From positions 32,721 through 96,720 of the forward strand of contig DATGGM010000013.1 of the NCBI GenBank assembly GCA_035308525.1: 64,000 nucleotides of DNA, given 5' to 3'. The notes beneath the pieces are model-generated. The model was not told the origin of the DNA. It saw nothing but the letters and a program-made list of their open reading frames with translations, and made no database searches. Both the position numbers and the translations under genes were made by a program. The DNA is from Bog-159 sp035308525. GTDB taxonomy: Bacteria; Acidobacteriota; Terriglobia; Bryobacterales; Bryobacteraceae. Shown one piece after another: positions 55,508 through 63,384 of this stretch (positions within the stretch are counted from its first letter, which is position 1; each line of letters begins with the position of its first letter).

Positions 55508-56431
55508 ATGCGCTGGGTTTGGGCTAGCTTGATGGCGGTGGCGATTTGCGCGGCGGCGGGTGCGCAGGGACCGCCACCGCCCGGATACCCTGCTCAGCAG
55601 GGTTATCCGCAACAGCAAGGTTATCCGCCGCAGCAGAACTATCCCCCACAGCAGGGCTACCCACCGCAGCAGGGCTACCCTTCTCAGCCTCCGCCTGCCA
55701 TGGCTCCCCAACAGTTGGACCAACTGGTGGGCCGGATCGCGCTGTATCCCGATCCACTGCTCGCGCAGGTATTGACCGCATCCACTTATGGGAATGAAAT
55801 ACCGGATGCGGCTGGTTGGGCCAATCAGCACTCCCATCTGCGCGGCGACGAGTTGTCGAGAGCGATATACGAAGATAATCTGCCGTTCGATCCCAGCGTT
55901 CTGGCGCTACTGCCTTTTCCGGGAGTGCTGGATATGATGGCGCGCGATCCGGGCTGGACGCAGGCTCTCGGCAACGCCGTGCTGGCGCAGCGTCCGGATG
56001 TCATGGACGCAGTGCAGCGCATGCGTGAGAAAGCCATGGACGACGGCTATCTGGAAAGCAATGCGCAGGATCGCGTGGTGGACAACGGTCCCGGCGACAT
56101 TGAGATCCTGCCGGTGAATCCGGGCTATGTTTACGTACCCTATTATGATCCGGCGGTGGTGTTCGTGGCGCGGCGCCCGGGCTTTTTCGTGGGGGCGGGC
56201 ATCACGTTCGGTCCCGGCATTTTCGTGGGAGCGTTCGCGCCGTTTGGCTGGGCTGGGCCCGTGCTGGGATGGCGCACGCACGAGATCCTTATCGATCACC
56301 GCCCCTGGGAGCGCACCTGGGTGAACCGCGACCGCTACGCGCATTCCTATGCGGTGCCGCGCGTGCGGCCGGTTGGTCCGCGCGTGGAGCGTCACGAAGA
56401 ACGCCGCGAGGTGCACCGCGAGCGGCGGTAG
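55508..56431 (+). CDS. DUF3300 secreted protein with Q/P-rich repeats
   Basis: A 307-residue exported protein: signal peptide 1-19 (ending ICAAAGA), then six hexapeptide-like GYPPQQ repeats (about 24-62), and a DUF3300 domain from residue 68 (LDQLVGRIALYPDPLLAQVLTASTYGNEIPDAAGWA, LLPFPGVLDMMARDPGWTQALGNAVLAQRPDVMDAVQRMR, GYVYVPYYDP). The C-terminal part has hydrophobic Gly/Phe stretches and a basic tail. DUF3300 proteins are found in envelope-related loci with no known function. The start lies 3 bases after the upstream stop, and both proteins carry Q/P-rich repeats, so they likely act together at the surface. Confidence 0.85.
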   Translation: MRWVWASLMAVAICAAAGAQGPPPPGYPAQQGYPQQQGYPPQQNYPPQQGYPPQQGYPSQPPPAMAPQQLDQLVGRIALYPDPLLAQVLTASTYGNEIPDAAGWANQHSHLRGDELSRAIYEDNLPFDPSVLALLPFPGVLDMMARDPGWTQALGNAVLAQRPDVMDAVQRMREKAMDDGYLESNAQDRVVDNGPGDIEILPVNPGYVYVPYYDPAVVFVARRPGFFVGAGITFGPGIFVGAFAPFGWAGPVLGWRTHEILIDHRPWERTWVNRDRYAHSYAVPRVRPVGPRVERHEERREVHRERR

Positions 56432-56441
56432 TTCTCTCCGC

Positions 56442-58091
56442 TCACTCCGCGTATTTTTGGGCGATCGGGAAGCGTCTGCCGATACCGAACGCCTTCGACG
56501 TCACCTTCAGGCCGGGCGCGGCCTGCTGGCGTTTGTACTCGTTGCGGTCCACCTTGTTGACGATATCCGCCACGGCGTCAACCGGCAGTCCCATATCCTG
56601 AGCAATCTGGCGGGGCGTCTGGTAATCTTCCACGTAGGCGCGCAAAACCTGGTCCAGGATTTCGTAGGGCGGCAACGAATCGCTGTCTTTCTGGCCGGCG
56701 CGCAGTTCGGCGGATGGCGGTTTCTCGAAGACGCTCTCCGGAATGGCGCCCGGATGCCGCCGGTTGGCGATCCGTGAAAGCTCATATACCAGCGTTTTGG
56801 GCACGTCGCTGATGACGGCCAGACCGCCGCACATATCGCCATATAACGTGCAGTAACCCACCGCCAGTTCGCTCTTGTTGCCGGTGGTGAGGACCAGTGC
56901 GCCCCATTTGTTGGAGAGCGCCATCAGGGTCACGCCCCGCAAGCGCGCCTGCAAGTTTTCTTCGGTGACATCCCGCGGAGCGCCCGCGAACAGCGGGTCG
57001 AGCCCGCGCAGGAACTCCTGGTATACCGGCGTGATGGGCGTCACCTCGAAGCGGATGCCCAGGTTCAGCGCCAGCCCTCGCGCGTCGTTCAGGCTACCGT
57101 CAGACGAAAACGGCCCGGGCATGGCCACGCCGGCGACGTTTTCGGCGCCCAAGGCGTCCACAGCTATCGCCGCAGTGAGCGAGGAATCGATGCCGCCGCT
57201 GAGCCCGATGAGCACACGGCTGAAGCCGCACTTGCGGATGTAGTCGCGCGTGCCGATCACCAGCGCCTCGTACACGGCTTCACATTCGTCCTCCAAGCCG
57301 GCATGCCGGGTGCCAGTGCCGGAGTCGGAATCGAACATCACAAGATCCTCGGCGAACGACGCAGCGGAGGCCACCATGCGGCCGGCGGCATCGATAGCGA
57401 AGCTCGTGCCATCAAAAACCAGTTGATCGTTACCGCCTACCTGGTTGACATACACGACCGGAATGGCGTGGCGTCGCGCCGTAGCTTCAAAGATCTCGCG
57501 GCGCAGGGCGCGCTTACCCATGTGGTAGGGGGACGCGTTGATACTGATGAGGATCTCAGCGCCGCGGGCCGCGAGTTCCTGCACAGGATCGCGGCGATAG
57601 AGCGGGCGATCCCAGAACTGTTTGTCGTTCCAGGCGTCTTCACAGATGGTCAGCGCGACCCGGTGGCCATCCAGCGAATAAAGGCACTGGGCATCGGCAG
57701 GGACGAAATAACGGGCTTCGTCGAAGACGTCATAGGTCGGCAACAGCATCTTCGTCTGACGAAACAGGATTTCGCCGCCCGCCAGCACGGCTGCGCTGTT
57801 GGTGGCGCGCTTGCCGGTGTGCGACTGGGAAGGTCCTACGTATCCGGCGATCACGGCGAGAGGCAGGCGCGCGGTGACGGCCGCCAGCCGCGCGAGCTGC
57901 TCGACGGACCGCTCGACAAACGTGGGCTTCTCGACCAGGTCGCGGGGTGGATAACCGGTGACGGAGAGCTCCGGAAAAACAACGAGTTGAGCACCCGCGG
58001 TCGCGGCATCGCGCGCCGCGCGGATCATGCGATCCACATTGCCGGCCAGATCGCCGACCGTGGTGTTGATCTGCGCCAGCGCGATTTTCAT
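56442..58091 (-). CDS. nadE: Glutamine-dependent NAD+ synthetase
   Basis: NadE amidates nicotinic acid adenine dinucleotide to NAD+ using glutamine. The 549-residue fusion has an N-terminal nitrilase-fold glutaminase domain with the catalytic triad Glu41 (FPELSVTGYPP), Lys114 (RQTKMLLPTYDVFDE) and Cys150 (LTICEDAW), and a C-terminal synthetase domain with the ATP P-loop SGGIDSS (about 298-304), TTGNKSELAVGYCTLYGDMCGG and KPPSAELRAGQKDSDSLPPYE. This is the glutamine-using form; ammonia-only enzymes lack the first domain. The ATG at 58091 has a TATTGT hexamer ending six bases upstream and only a weak AGG, so it may be leaderless. The gene stands alone. Confidence 0.95.
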   Translation of the reverse strand: MKIALAQINTTVGDLAGNVDRMIRAARDAATAGAQLVVFPELSVTGYPPRDLVEKPTFVERSVEQLARLAAVTARLPLAVIAGYVGPSQSHTGKRATNSAAVLAGGEILFRQTKMLLPTYDVFDEARYFVPADAQCLYSLDGHRVALTICEDAWNDKQFWDRPLYRRDPVQELAARGAEILISINASPYHMGKRALRREIFEATARRHAIPVVYVNQVGGNDQLVFDGTSFAIDAAGRMVASAASFAEDLVMFDSDSGTGTRHAGLEDECEAVYEALVIGTRDYIRKCGFSRVLIGLSGGIDSSLTAAIAVDALGAENVAGVAMPGPFSSDGSLNDARGLALNLGIRFEVTPITPVYQEFLRGLDPLFAGAPRDVTEENLQARLRGVTLMALSNKWGALVLTTGNKSELAVGYCTLYGDMCGGLAVISDVPKTLVYELSRIANRRHPGAIPESVFEKPPSAELRAGQKDSDSLPPYEILDQVLRAYVEDYQTPRQIAQDMGLPVDAVADIVNKVDRNEYKRQQAAPGLKVTSKAFGIGRRFPIAQKYAE

Positions 58092-58097
58092 CCTATG

Positions 58098-58103
58098 ACA
58101 ATA
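58098..58103 (-). promoter_or_regulatory. Possible -10 box (TATTGT) of nadE
   Basis: On the minus strand TATTGT (TANNNT) ends exactly 6 nt before the nadE ATG. TAATAT overlaps just upstream. No -35 consensus is seen. Confidence 0.35.
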
Positions 58104-58128
58104 TTATCGCCGCGGCTGATGGCGATGC

Positions 58129-58599
58129 TTAGAGCTGATAGTGGACGACCGTCGGGACCTGGTTGGTGTTGACCGCTTTGATCCCGGTGGCCTGCTCGAG
58201 AGCAGCCAGGAAATCGCGGTATTCGGCGCGGCTCAACTTGAGCAGGACTTGTGCGCGGCTGGTGCTGCCATTTTCACCGGTCCAAGACACTCCGATATAG
58301 TGATTCTCGGTCTCGCCGAGGTGCATCAGGGGAACCACATCCAACATGGAAGCTCCCAAGCGGCGATGCACTTCGGTGCCACACGAGATTTCAGTGATGT
58401 TCTTGACCGGGACCGCAATGCGGCGATCATGCTGCATGAAGACTATTTCATTTTTGCCGAGGGCGGCGCGGACCTTGCTCTGATGCAGCGGGAGGCTGCC
58501 GCCCGCGTAGGTCAGCGGGTACGCCGCAGCTTTCTTCGCCATGGCGGCGGATGGAAGCAAAGTTGTTGATAATAGGGCAAATACGGCGAAGAATTTCAT
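58129..58599 (-). CDS. Secreted protein of unknown function
   Basis: A 156-residue exported protein. Signal peptide MKFFAVFALLSTTLLPSAAMA (1-21). The mature part has LTYAGGSLPLHQSKVRAALGKNEIVFMQHDRRIAVPVKNITEISCG and later HYIGVSWTGENGSTSRAQVLLKLSRAEYRDFLAALEQATG. This alternation of strands and one final helix resembles a PH-like beta-sandwich; such sets of signal peptide plus beta domain are frequent in acidobacteria. I do not recognise a named family. No Shine-Dalgarno is seen. It is divergent from the DsbA gene across 136 bp and 37 bases downstream lies the start of the nadE gene. Single Cys only. Confidence 0.7.
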   Translation of the reverse strand: MKFFAVFALLSTTLLPSAAMAKKAAAYPLTYAGGSLPLHQSKVRAALGKNEIVFMQHDRRIAVPVKNITEISCGTEVHRRLGASMLDVVPLMHLGETENHYIGVSWTGENGSTSRAQVLLKLSRAEYRDFLAALEQATGIKAVNTNQVPTVVHYQL

Positions 58600-58723
58600 A
58601 GCATGGTAATTGACGATCTGCTTGTCCTATTTTTAAGATGCTCGGTGGAAGCCAGAAGTTACACAAATGTTACGCCCAGGCTGCAGAGGGCGCGGGGGCC
58701 AGGGAGCAGGATAACCCATACGT

Positions 58724-58729
58724 TACAAT
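58724..58729 (+). promoter_or_regulatory. Probable -10 box (TACAAT) of the dsbA-like gene
   Basis: TACAAT matches five of six consensus bases and ends exactly 6 nt before the ATG at 58736. No Shine-Dalgarno exists in between, so the message would be leaderless. Confidence 0.45.
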
Positions 58730-58735
58730 GGACCT

Positions 58736-59332
58736 ATGAGGTTCTGGGTCATCGCACTCGCAGCCTTGCTGCCTTCTCTAGCGGCCGCTCCCGACGCCGT
58801 CAAAGGAAACGCTTTCGGCGATCCCAAGGCTCCCATTCTTATCGAGGTCTTCAGCGATTTCCAATGTCCCGCGTGCAAACGGTTTCACGATGAAGAACTG
58901 CCGCTCATTATGAAAGATTACGTGGCTTCCGGTAAGGCGTACCTGGTATACAGATACTTCCCGCTGCCCCAACATGCCTACGGGCGCAAGACCGCTGAGC
59001 TGGCATGCGCCTGCGCGCAGTTGGGCAAGTACGAACCGGCGGCCAACGCTCTCTTTGCCAGTCAGGTGTTTTGGTCCACGGACGGCAAAGTGGAGCAGGC
59101 CGTCGCTCCGGTGCTGACACCCGCCGAGCGCAAGAAGGTGGCCGTGCTCATGAAAGACCCAAGCGTGAAACAAAGCATTGATCACGATCTAAAGGAGGGC
59201 CAGGCGCTTCCGGTGGCCAGCACCCCCACCATGTTAGTGACTTATAAGTCAAAGCAGTTCCGCTTATTCGGCGAAGGACTGTTCAACTATAAGTGGGTGA
59301 AGTCATCCTTCGATGGACTTCTTGGACAGTAG
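58736..59332 (+). CDS. Exported DsbA-type thiol-disulfide oxidoreductase
   Basis: A 198-residue thioredoxin-fold protein of the DsbA/Thioredoxin_4 group. A short signal peptide (1-18, VIALAALLPSLAAA) sends it to the periplasm. The active site is C44-P-A-C47 in EVFSDFQCPACKRFHDEELP, with an inserted helical domain and the cis-proline loop VASTPTMLV near 162. A second Cys pair (ACACAQ, about 83-85) lies in the helical insert. It can oxidise or isomerise disulfides of exported proteins. It overlaps by 20 bases a MauE/DoxX gene, a membrane partner that probably recycles it or supplies electrons, as in mau and other clusters. Confidence 0.85.
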   Translation: MRFWVIALAALLPSLAAAPDAVKGNAFGDPKAPILIEVFSDFQCPACKRFHDEELPLIMKDYVASGKAYLVYRYFPLPQHAYGRKTAELACACAQLGKYEPAANALFASQVFWSTDGKVEQAVAPVLTPAERKKVAVLMKDPSVKQSIDHDLKEGQALPVASTPTMLVTYKSKQFRLFGEGLFNYKWVKSSFDGLLGQ

Positions 59333-59774
59333 GACCCTCTGGGGCTGGGTTACTTTAGTTCTGCGGATCTTACTGGGCCTGGTATTCGTGTACGCCGCCT
59401 GGTTGAAACTCCGCGAGCCCTGGGCCATGTTTGCCATCGCCATCGGCTCTTACCAGGCGCTTCCACTTTGGGCGGCCGAGGTGGTGGCGCGCACGCTGCC
59501 ATGGTTCGAGCTCTTGCTGGGCCTGGTGCTCATCGCCGGCGCGTGGCGGCGGGTTTCCACAGTTACCACTTCCGTGCTGCTGACAGTCTTCTTTGCGTTG
59601 ATGATCCGGGCAATCGTCAAGGGGCTGGAAATCGATTGCGGCTGCTTCGGTCCCGGCGAACGCATCTCCTGGGTGACTTTATTGCGGGATGGAGCGCTTC
59701 TGGCGACGTCGTTATTGCTGACCGCCCTGGCATTCCGCTCGCGCGGACTAGGCGCTGTTGCGCCGCGCCGTTAG
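59313..59774 (+). CDS. MauE/DoxX-type membrane protein
   Basis: A 153-residue integral membrane protein with four hydrophobic helices (about 10-30, 45-70, 80-98, 122-145). The motif EIDCGCFGPGE near 108-118 (D-C-G-C-F-G) is the hallmark of MauE-type DoxX proteins, which are needed for disulfide formation in methylamine dehydrogenase and appear beside thioredoxin-like proteins elsewhere. The ATG lies within the end of the dsbA-like gene, so the pair is co-translated. I infer that it hands redox equivalents to or from the DsbA-like protein. Its last 27 bases overlap the convergent GPH transporter gene on the other strand. Confidence 0.85.
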   Translation: MDFLDSRTLWGWVTLVLRILLGLVFVYAAWLKLREPWAMFAIAIGSYQALPLWAAEVVARTLPWFELLLGLVLIAGAWRRVSTVTTSVLLTVFFALMIRAIVKGLEIDCGCFGPGERISWVTLLRDGALLATSLLLTALAFRSRGLGAVAPRR

Positions 59775-61190
59775 CTCGCGCTGGATATCATGCACCGCGC
59801 GGCGGTCCAGCTTATACGGAATCAGAAACGCCAATGAGGCCATCAGCAGCACCGCTGGAACTATGCCGTACAAAATGCCCAGGTAAGGCGTAGCGGCCGG
59901 GGCGCTTGTGGGTGCGCCATGCGACAGTTTCCCCGCAACGGTTAATAGCGCGCCCGCCAGTAGCAGCGCACCACCCGCGGCAATCTTTTCCCCAAAGTTC
60001 GAGATGCCGAAGAAGATGCCCTCACGCCGCAGGCCCGTCCGCAGCTCGTCGGTATCGGCGACATCCGCCACCATGGATGGCGGGATCACCCACACCGCGC
60101 TCGCGAACATGCCGCCGATCACGCTGCCGATGATAAGCGGAAGAGCGTGGCCCGTGCCGAACAGCCGTCCTTCGCCCACCAGCAGGGTAGCCATTACCAG
60201 CACCGTGGCCATCGCCGTGATCGCGATCATGCCAAGCGTGCGCTTCTCGGTGCGCTTGGCCAGCGCCATCCATCCGAAGACGCCTGCCAGCGCGCCCAGA
60301 TAAAACGAGGTCTGAATGCCGCTCAGAGTTCCGCCGCCGCTGATCTTGGCATACCACGTGAAATACTGAATTGCCATGCTGGCGTTGAGCACCACGGCCA
60401 GAAAGAAGGTAGTCGACGAACCCCAGATCTTCCGGAATTCGACATTCTGCATGGAAATCCGGAAAGCGGAAAGAAAGGACGGCGACTTCGCACTGTGGCC
60501 CGCGCCGATTGTCCGGTAGCGCAGCGTGCCGAAGAAGCAGACCAGCCCGCTGATGGTCATCAGCGCGCCGAAGGCCAGCCCCAGGTGGGGATAACCGCTG
60601 TACTGCAGCTTGGGCTCGGATCCGTCGGCCGTAGCGGGAAAGAACAGGGCGAAGGAAAGCCCCGCCGCTGCCAGCGTGCCTACCAGCCCGAACACCGCGC
60701 GTATGGCCATTGTTTTGGTACGGTCGTCGTAGCCGCGGCTCAACTCGGCTCCCAGGCCCAGGTAGGGGATGCGGTAGATCGCGCTGGTCGCGCGCAGCGC
60801 TATCATCGTGCCCAACAGCCACAGAAACAACCCGGTGTGCCCCAGGTGGCGCGGAGGACTGAACAGTAAAAAGAAGCACGGTCCCATGCCCAGCGCGCCC
60901 GGCAGCATGAAGGCATGGCGGCGGCCCAGCCGGTGCTGGCTGCGATCCGAGAGGTGCCCGATGAGCGGATCCGTGATGGCATCCAGCGCCAGGCTCGTGA
61001 ATAACCCCACACCCACCAGCGTGGCCGGCAATCCCATCACCGAGTTGTAAAAGAACAGGATAAAGAGGCCTGACAGCACCATTAACACGGTGATAGGCAT
61101 CTCGCCCACGCCGTACAACAGCTTGGCGGAGAGCGCCAGCGGCCGTGGTTCGGCGTCGGTAACGGGGGAGGGAGCCAGCCCAGTGCTCAT
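59748..61190 (-). CDS. GPH-type (MFS_2) sugar/cation symporter-like transporter
   Basis: A 480-residue transporter with 12 helices of the glycoside-pentoside-hexuronide group: LLYGVGEMPITVLMVLSGLFILFFYNSVMGLPATLVGVGL, DAITDPLIGHLSDRSQHRLGRRHAFMLPGAL (the typical D-P-x-x-G-x-L-S-D and GRR motif near 72-95), and ELSRGYDDRTKTMAIRAVFGLVG near 150. Members import glycosides with H+ or Na+, but distant relatives carry lipids or drugs. Substrate is not predictable. No Shine-Dalgarno is clear before the ATG. It converges with the MauE gene and is upstream of nothing in its own strand within 90 bases except the hydrolase gene that precedes it. Confidence 0.85.
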   Translation of the reverse strand: MSTGLAPSPVTDAEPRPLALSAKLLYGVGEMPITVLMVLSGLFILFFYNSVMGLPATLVGVGLFTSLALDAITDPLIGHLSDRSQHRLGRRHAFMLPGALGMGPCFFLLFSPPRHLGHTGLFLWLLGTMIALRATSAIYRIPYLGLGAELSRGYDDRTKTMAIRAVFGLVGTLAAAGLSFALFFPATADGSEPKLQYSGYPHLGLAFGALMTISGLVCFFGTLRYRTIGAGHSAKSPSFLSAFRISMQNVEFRKIWGSSTTFFLAVVLNASMAIQYFTWYAKISGGGTLSGIQTSFYLGALAGVFGWMALAKRTEKRTLGMIAITAMATVLVMATLLVGEGRLFGTGHALPLIIGSVIGGMFASAVWVIPPSMVADVADTDELRTGLRREGIFFGISNFGEKIAAGGALLLAGALLTVAGKLSHGAPTSAPAATPYLGILYGIVPAVLLMASLAFLIPYKLDRRAVHDIQRELTARRNSA

Positions 61191-61284
61191 GAAATGATGC
61201 CGTTAAATCCCGGTGAAGTGCGGTCCTGCGGCTCTTCCTATTTAACCAGAGCCCGGAGACAAGTCAAGCAGCAGCGGTACTGCA

Positions 61285-62703
61285 TCAGTTCCGGCCCGAT
61301 GTGATGGCCTTTAGATAGCGATAATAAAACTCCACACCATCGTAAAAGGCTTCGACGCGCAGGCGTTCATCCTTGCCGTGGGCGCGAATATCGTCCTGGT
61401 CGATGGCGGCTCCGCTCACGCCGTAGGTCGGTATGCCGCCGGCTATGGTGTAGATGCTATCCGATGCCCCCGTTTCCATCTCCGGAATCACCGGCGCGCC
61501 GGGCCACATCTCCGCCGCGACACGCTCCAGCGGCCGAAGAATCTCGGGCCTGGGCAAGACGGGCGGAAAAGCTTTGGCGACTGGAGCCCTGTCGGAGACC
61601 GCGTACGAGTTATTCACGTAGCGCACGGCAACCGCGGGATCGGCGAAAATGGCGATCAACTTCTGACGGATCTCTTCCGCCGAGTGGCCCGGCAGGATGC
61701 GGCAATTTACGTTGGCCTGGGCCATCTGCGGCAAAGCATTGTTGGCGTGCCCGCCGCTGAGCCGGGTAGACACGCAGGTAGTGCGCATGGTGGAATTGAA
61801 GCGCGCATCCCGCGACAGCCGCGCCACCGCGCCTTCGTCGGGCGGCGTGCGCAGGATGGCGCGCATGTCCGCGGCCGTCTGCCCGGTTTCGACTACGGCG
61901 CGACGTTCAAAATAAGTACGGGTCACTTCGTTCAGTTCAAATGGAAAGGGCGATCGCTCCAGGCGCACCAGTGCGCCGGCAATGTGATAAATGGCGTTGT
62001 CAGGCACCGGCAGCGAACTATGGCCGCCGGGATTGAGGGCGGTAATCTGGAAATCGGCATAGAGTTTCTCGCTCGCCTCGATATCCACGTTGACAGGCTT
62101 GCCTCCGATGGTCGTCACGCCGCCGCCGTCCGGGTTCAGCGCGAATTCGGCATCAATCATCTCTCGATGATTCCGCAGCAGCCAGTCGACGCCGTTCGAT
62201 TTGCCGCCCTCTTCGTCCGCGGTCAGCGCCAGGATCACATCGCGGTCGGGCCGGTAGCCCTCCCGCTTAAACCGGATCAACGCGGTCACCACCGCCGCGT
62301 CGTTCATCTTCATATCCTGCGTGCCCCGGCCGTAGAAGTAGCTGTCTTTCTCGACGAACTGGAAGGGATCCGTGGTCCAGTCTTCGCGCCGCGCCTCCAC
62401 TACATCCAGGTGGCCGATGATCAACAGCGGCCGGTGGGCGCCGCTGCCGCGCAGGCGCGCCACCAGATTCCCCTTCCGGTCATTTGGCCCGAGCACGCGT
62501 GCATCCGCCGGGTCGAATCCGTTGTCGAGCAAACGCTGCCGCATGGCCTGCGCGGCGATGGTGGTGCTCCCCACGGAGTCCGTAGTGTTGATTTCGATTA
62601 ACTGGCGGAAGATGTCGCGCGAGAGCTGGCGCGTACCGTTGTCGAGCGACGCTCCCGCCGCCATCGCCGCCAGAAGCACCGCGGCCGCATACCTCCGAAT
62701 CAT
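61285..62703 (-). CDS. Exported M20-family metallopeptidase/amidohydrolase
   Basis: A 472-residue zinc hydrolase of the M20/M25/M40 family with a signal-like start (RYAAAVLLAAMAAGASL, 1-20). Metal ligands are visible: H98 in IIGHLDVVEA, the Asp in FYGRGTQDMKMND (catalytic plus ligand), EEGGK (general base Glu plus metal Glu), DPxGGG-type NPDGGGV and a final H near the end (AHGKDERL). The dimerisation domain (HSSLPVPDNAIYHI) lies in the middle. Substrates could be peptides or N-acyl amino acids; an NSAR-type pathway uses an M20 desuccinylase, but this one is exported and lies 45 kb away, so a link is weak. GGAGGGG just before the ATG gives a strong ribosome site. Confidence 0.85.
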   Translation of the reverse strand: MIRRYAAAVLLAAMAAGASLDNGTRQLSRDIFRQLIEINTTDSVGSTTIAAQAMRQRLLDNGFDPADARVLGPNDRKGNLVARLRGSGAHRPLLIIGHLDVVEARREDWTTDPFQFVEKDSYFYGRGTQDMKMNDAAVVTALIRFKREGYRPDRDVILALTADEEGGKSNGVDWLLRNHREMIDAEFALNPDGGGVTTIGGKPVNVDIEASEKLYADFQITALNPGGHSSLPVPDNAIYHIAGALVRLERSPFPFELNEVTRTYFERRAVVETGQTAADMRAILRTPPDEGAVARLSRDARFNSTMRTTCVSTRLSGGHANNALPQMAQANVNCRILPGHSAEEIRQKLIAIFADPAVAVRYVNNSYAVSDRAPVAKAFPPVLPRPEILRPLERVAAEMWPGAPVIPEMETGASDSIYTIAGGIPTYGVSGAAIDQDDIRAHGKDERLRVEAFYDGVEFYYRYLKAITSGRN

Positions 62704-62820
62704 GCCTTCCCCTCCATTACCGTCACGGGCTGGTTGGCCTCCACGCCGGAGATACTGTCCACCTCTGAAAATGATATTACACCAGCAAATAGTTAGCCTT
62801 GGACGAATACTTGTGCTGTT

Positions 62821-63366
62821 TTATAGCCTGCCGCGAGCGAAATCGCGCCGGATGTTGCCCGGCAACTGATAGCGGTCGAACTCGGCCACACTGCACCAGG
62901 CCACCTCGCGCACCTCCTCGGCCGCCACAAAATCGGTGGAGGCGGCTTCGAACCGGAACGTCAGGTCGTGATGCAGATGGAAAGGCTCATCGCCGCGCGG
63001 AGGGATGCCGTGTACATCCACTCCCACCAACAGCGGCGACGCATCCTCGCGCAGGACCGCCCCGGTCTCCTCGACGACTTCGCGCCGACCCGCGTCGCCG
63101 ATCGCCAGGTCCTCCGGCTCCACGTGGCCTCCGGGAAGTAGCCAGCGCTTGAGCCGGCGGTGCAGCACCAGCAGGATTCCGTCCCGGCCAGGACTGAGCA
63201 CCAGGCCCGAGCAGGTGACGTGGCCGGGATTGAATTGCCGCCGCGAGAACGGCGCCGCCGAAGAAGCCAGCATCGCCAGCACGAGTTCCTTACTCTTGGC
63301 GGCTTCCCCGTCTCCGCCGGCATCGAAGCGGTACAACAGGCCGGCCACCGACATGGCTGCGATCAT
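62821..63366 (-). CDS. Nudix hydrolase
   Basis: A 181-residue Nudix protein. The Nudix box GGHVEPEDLAIGDAGRREVVEETGA (G-x5-E-x7-R-E-V-x-E-E-x-G-A, about 79-103) is intact, preceded by RRLKRWLLPGG, as in ADP-ribose and mRNA-decapping type hydrolases. The N-terminal 50 residues are Ala/Arg-rich and of unknown role. Family members cleave X-linked nucleoside diphosphates; the substrate is not readable. CATAAT ends six bases before the ATG and no Shine-Dalgarno is present. It lies 18 bases from the end of the permease gene and in the same direction, so it could be co-transcribed with it. Confidence 0.85.
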   Translation of the reverse strand: MIAAMSVAGLLYRFDAGGDGEAAKSKELVLAMLASSAAPFSRRQFNPGHVTCSGLVLSPGRDGILLVLHRRLKRWLLPGGHVEPEDLAIGDAGRREVVEETGAVLREDASPLLVGVDVHGIPPRGDEPFHLHHDLTFRFEAASTDFVAAEEVREVAWCSVAEFDRYQLPGNIRRDFARGRL

Positions 63367-63372
63367 TCTTCG

Positions 63373-63378
63373 ATTATG
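63373..63378 (-). promoter_or_regulatory. Possible -10 box (CATAAT) of the Nudix gene
   Basis: On the minus strand CATAAT (five of six to consensus) ends exactly 6 nt before the ATG at 63366, in the 18-bp gap after the permease gene. It could allow leaderless expression independent of the upstream gene. Confidence 0.3.
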
Positions 63379-63384
63379 GCGCGG

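Noticed and set aside
61285..62703. The M20 hydrolase as the desuccinylase of the NSAR pathway
   Set aside because: It has a signal-like N-terminus, so is probably periplasmic, and lies 45 kb from the GNAT/NSAR genes; family membership alone does not support the link.
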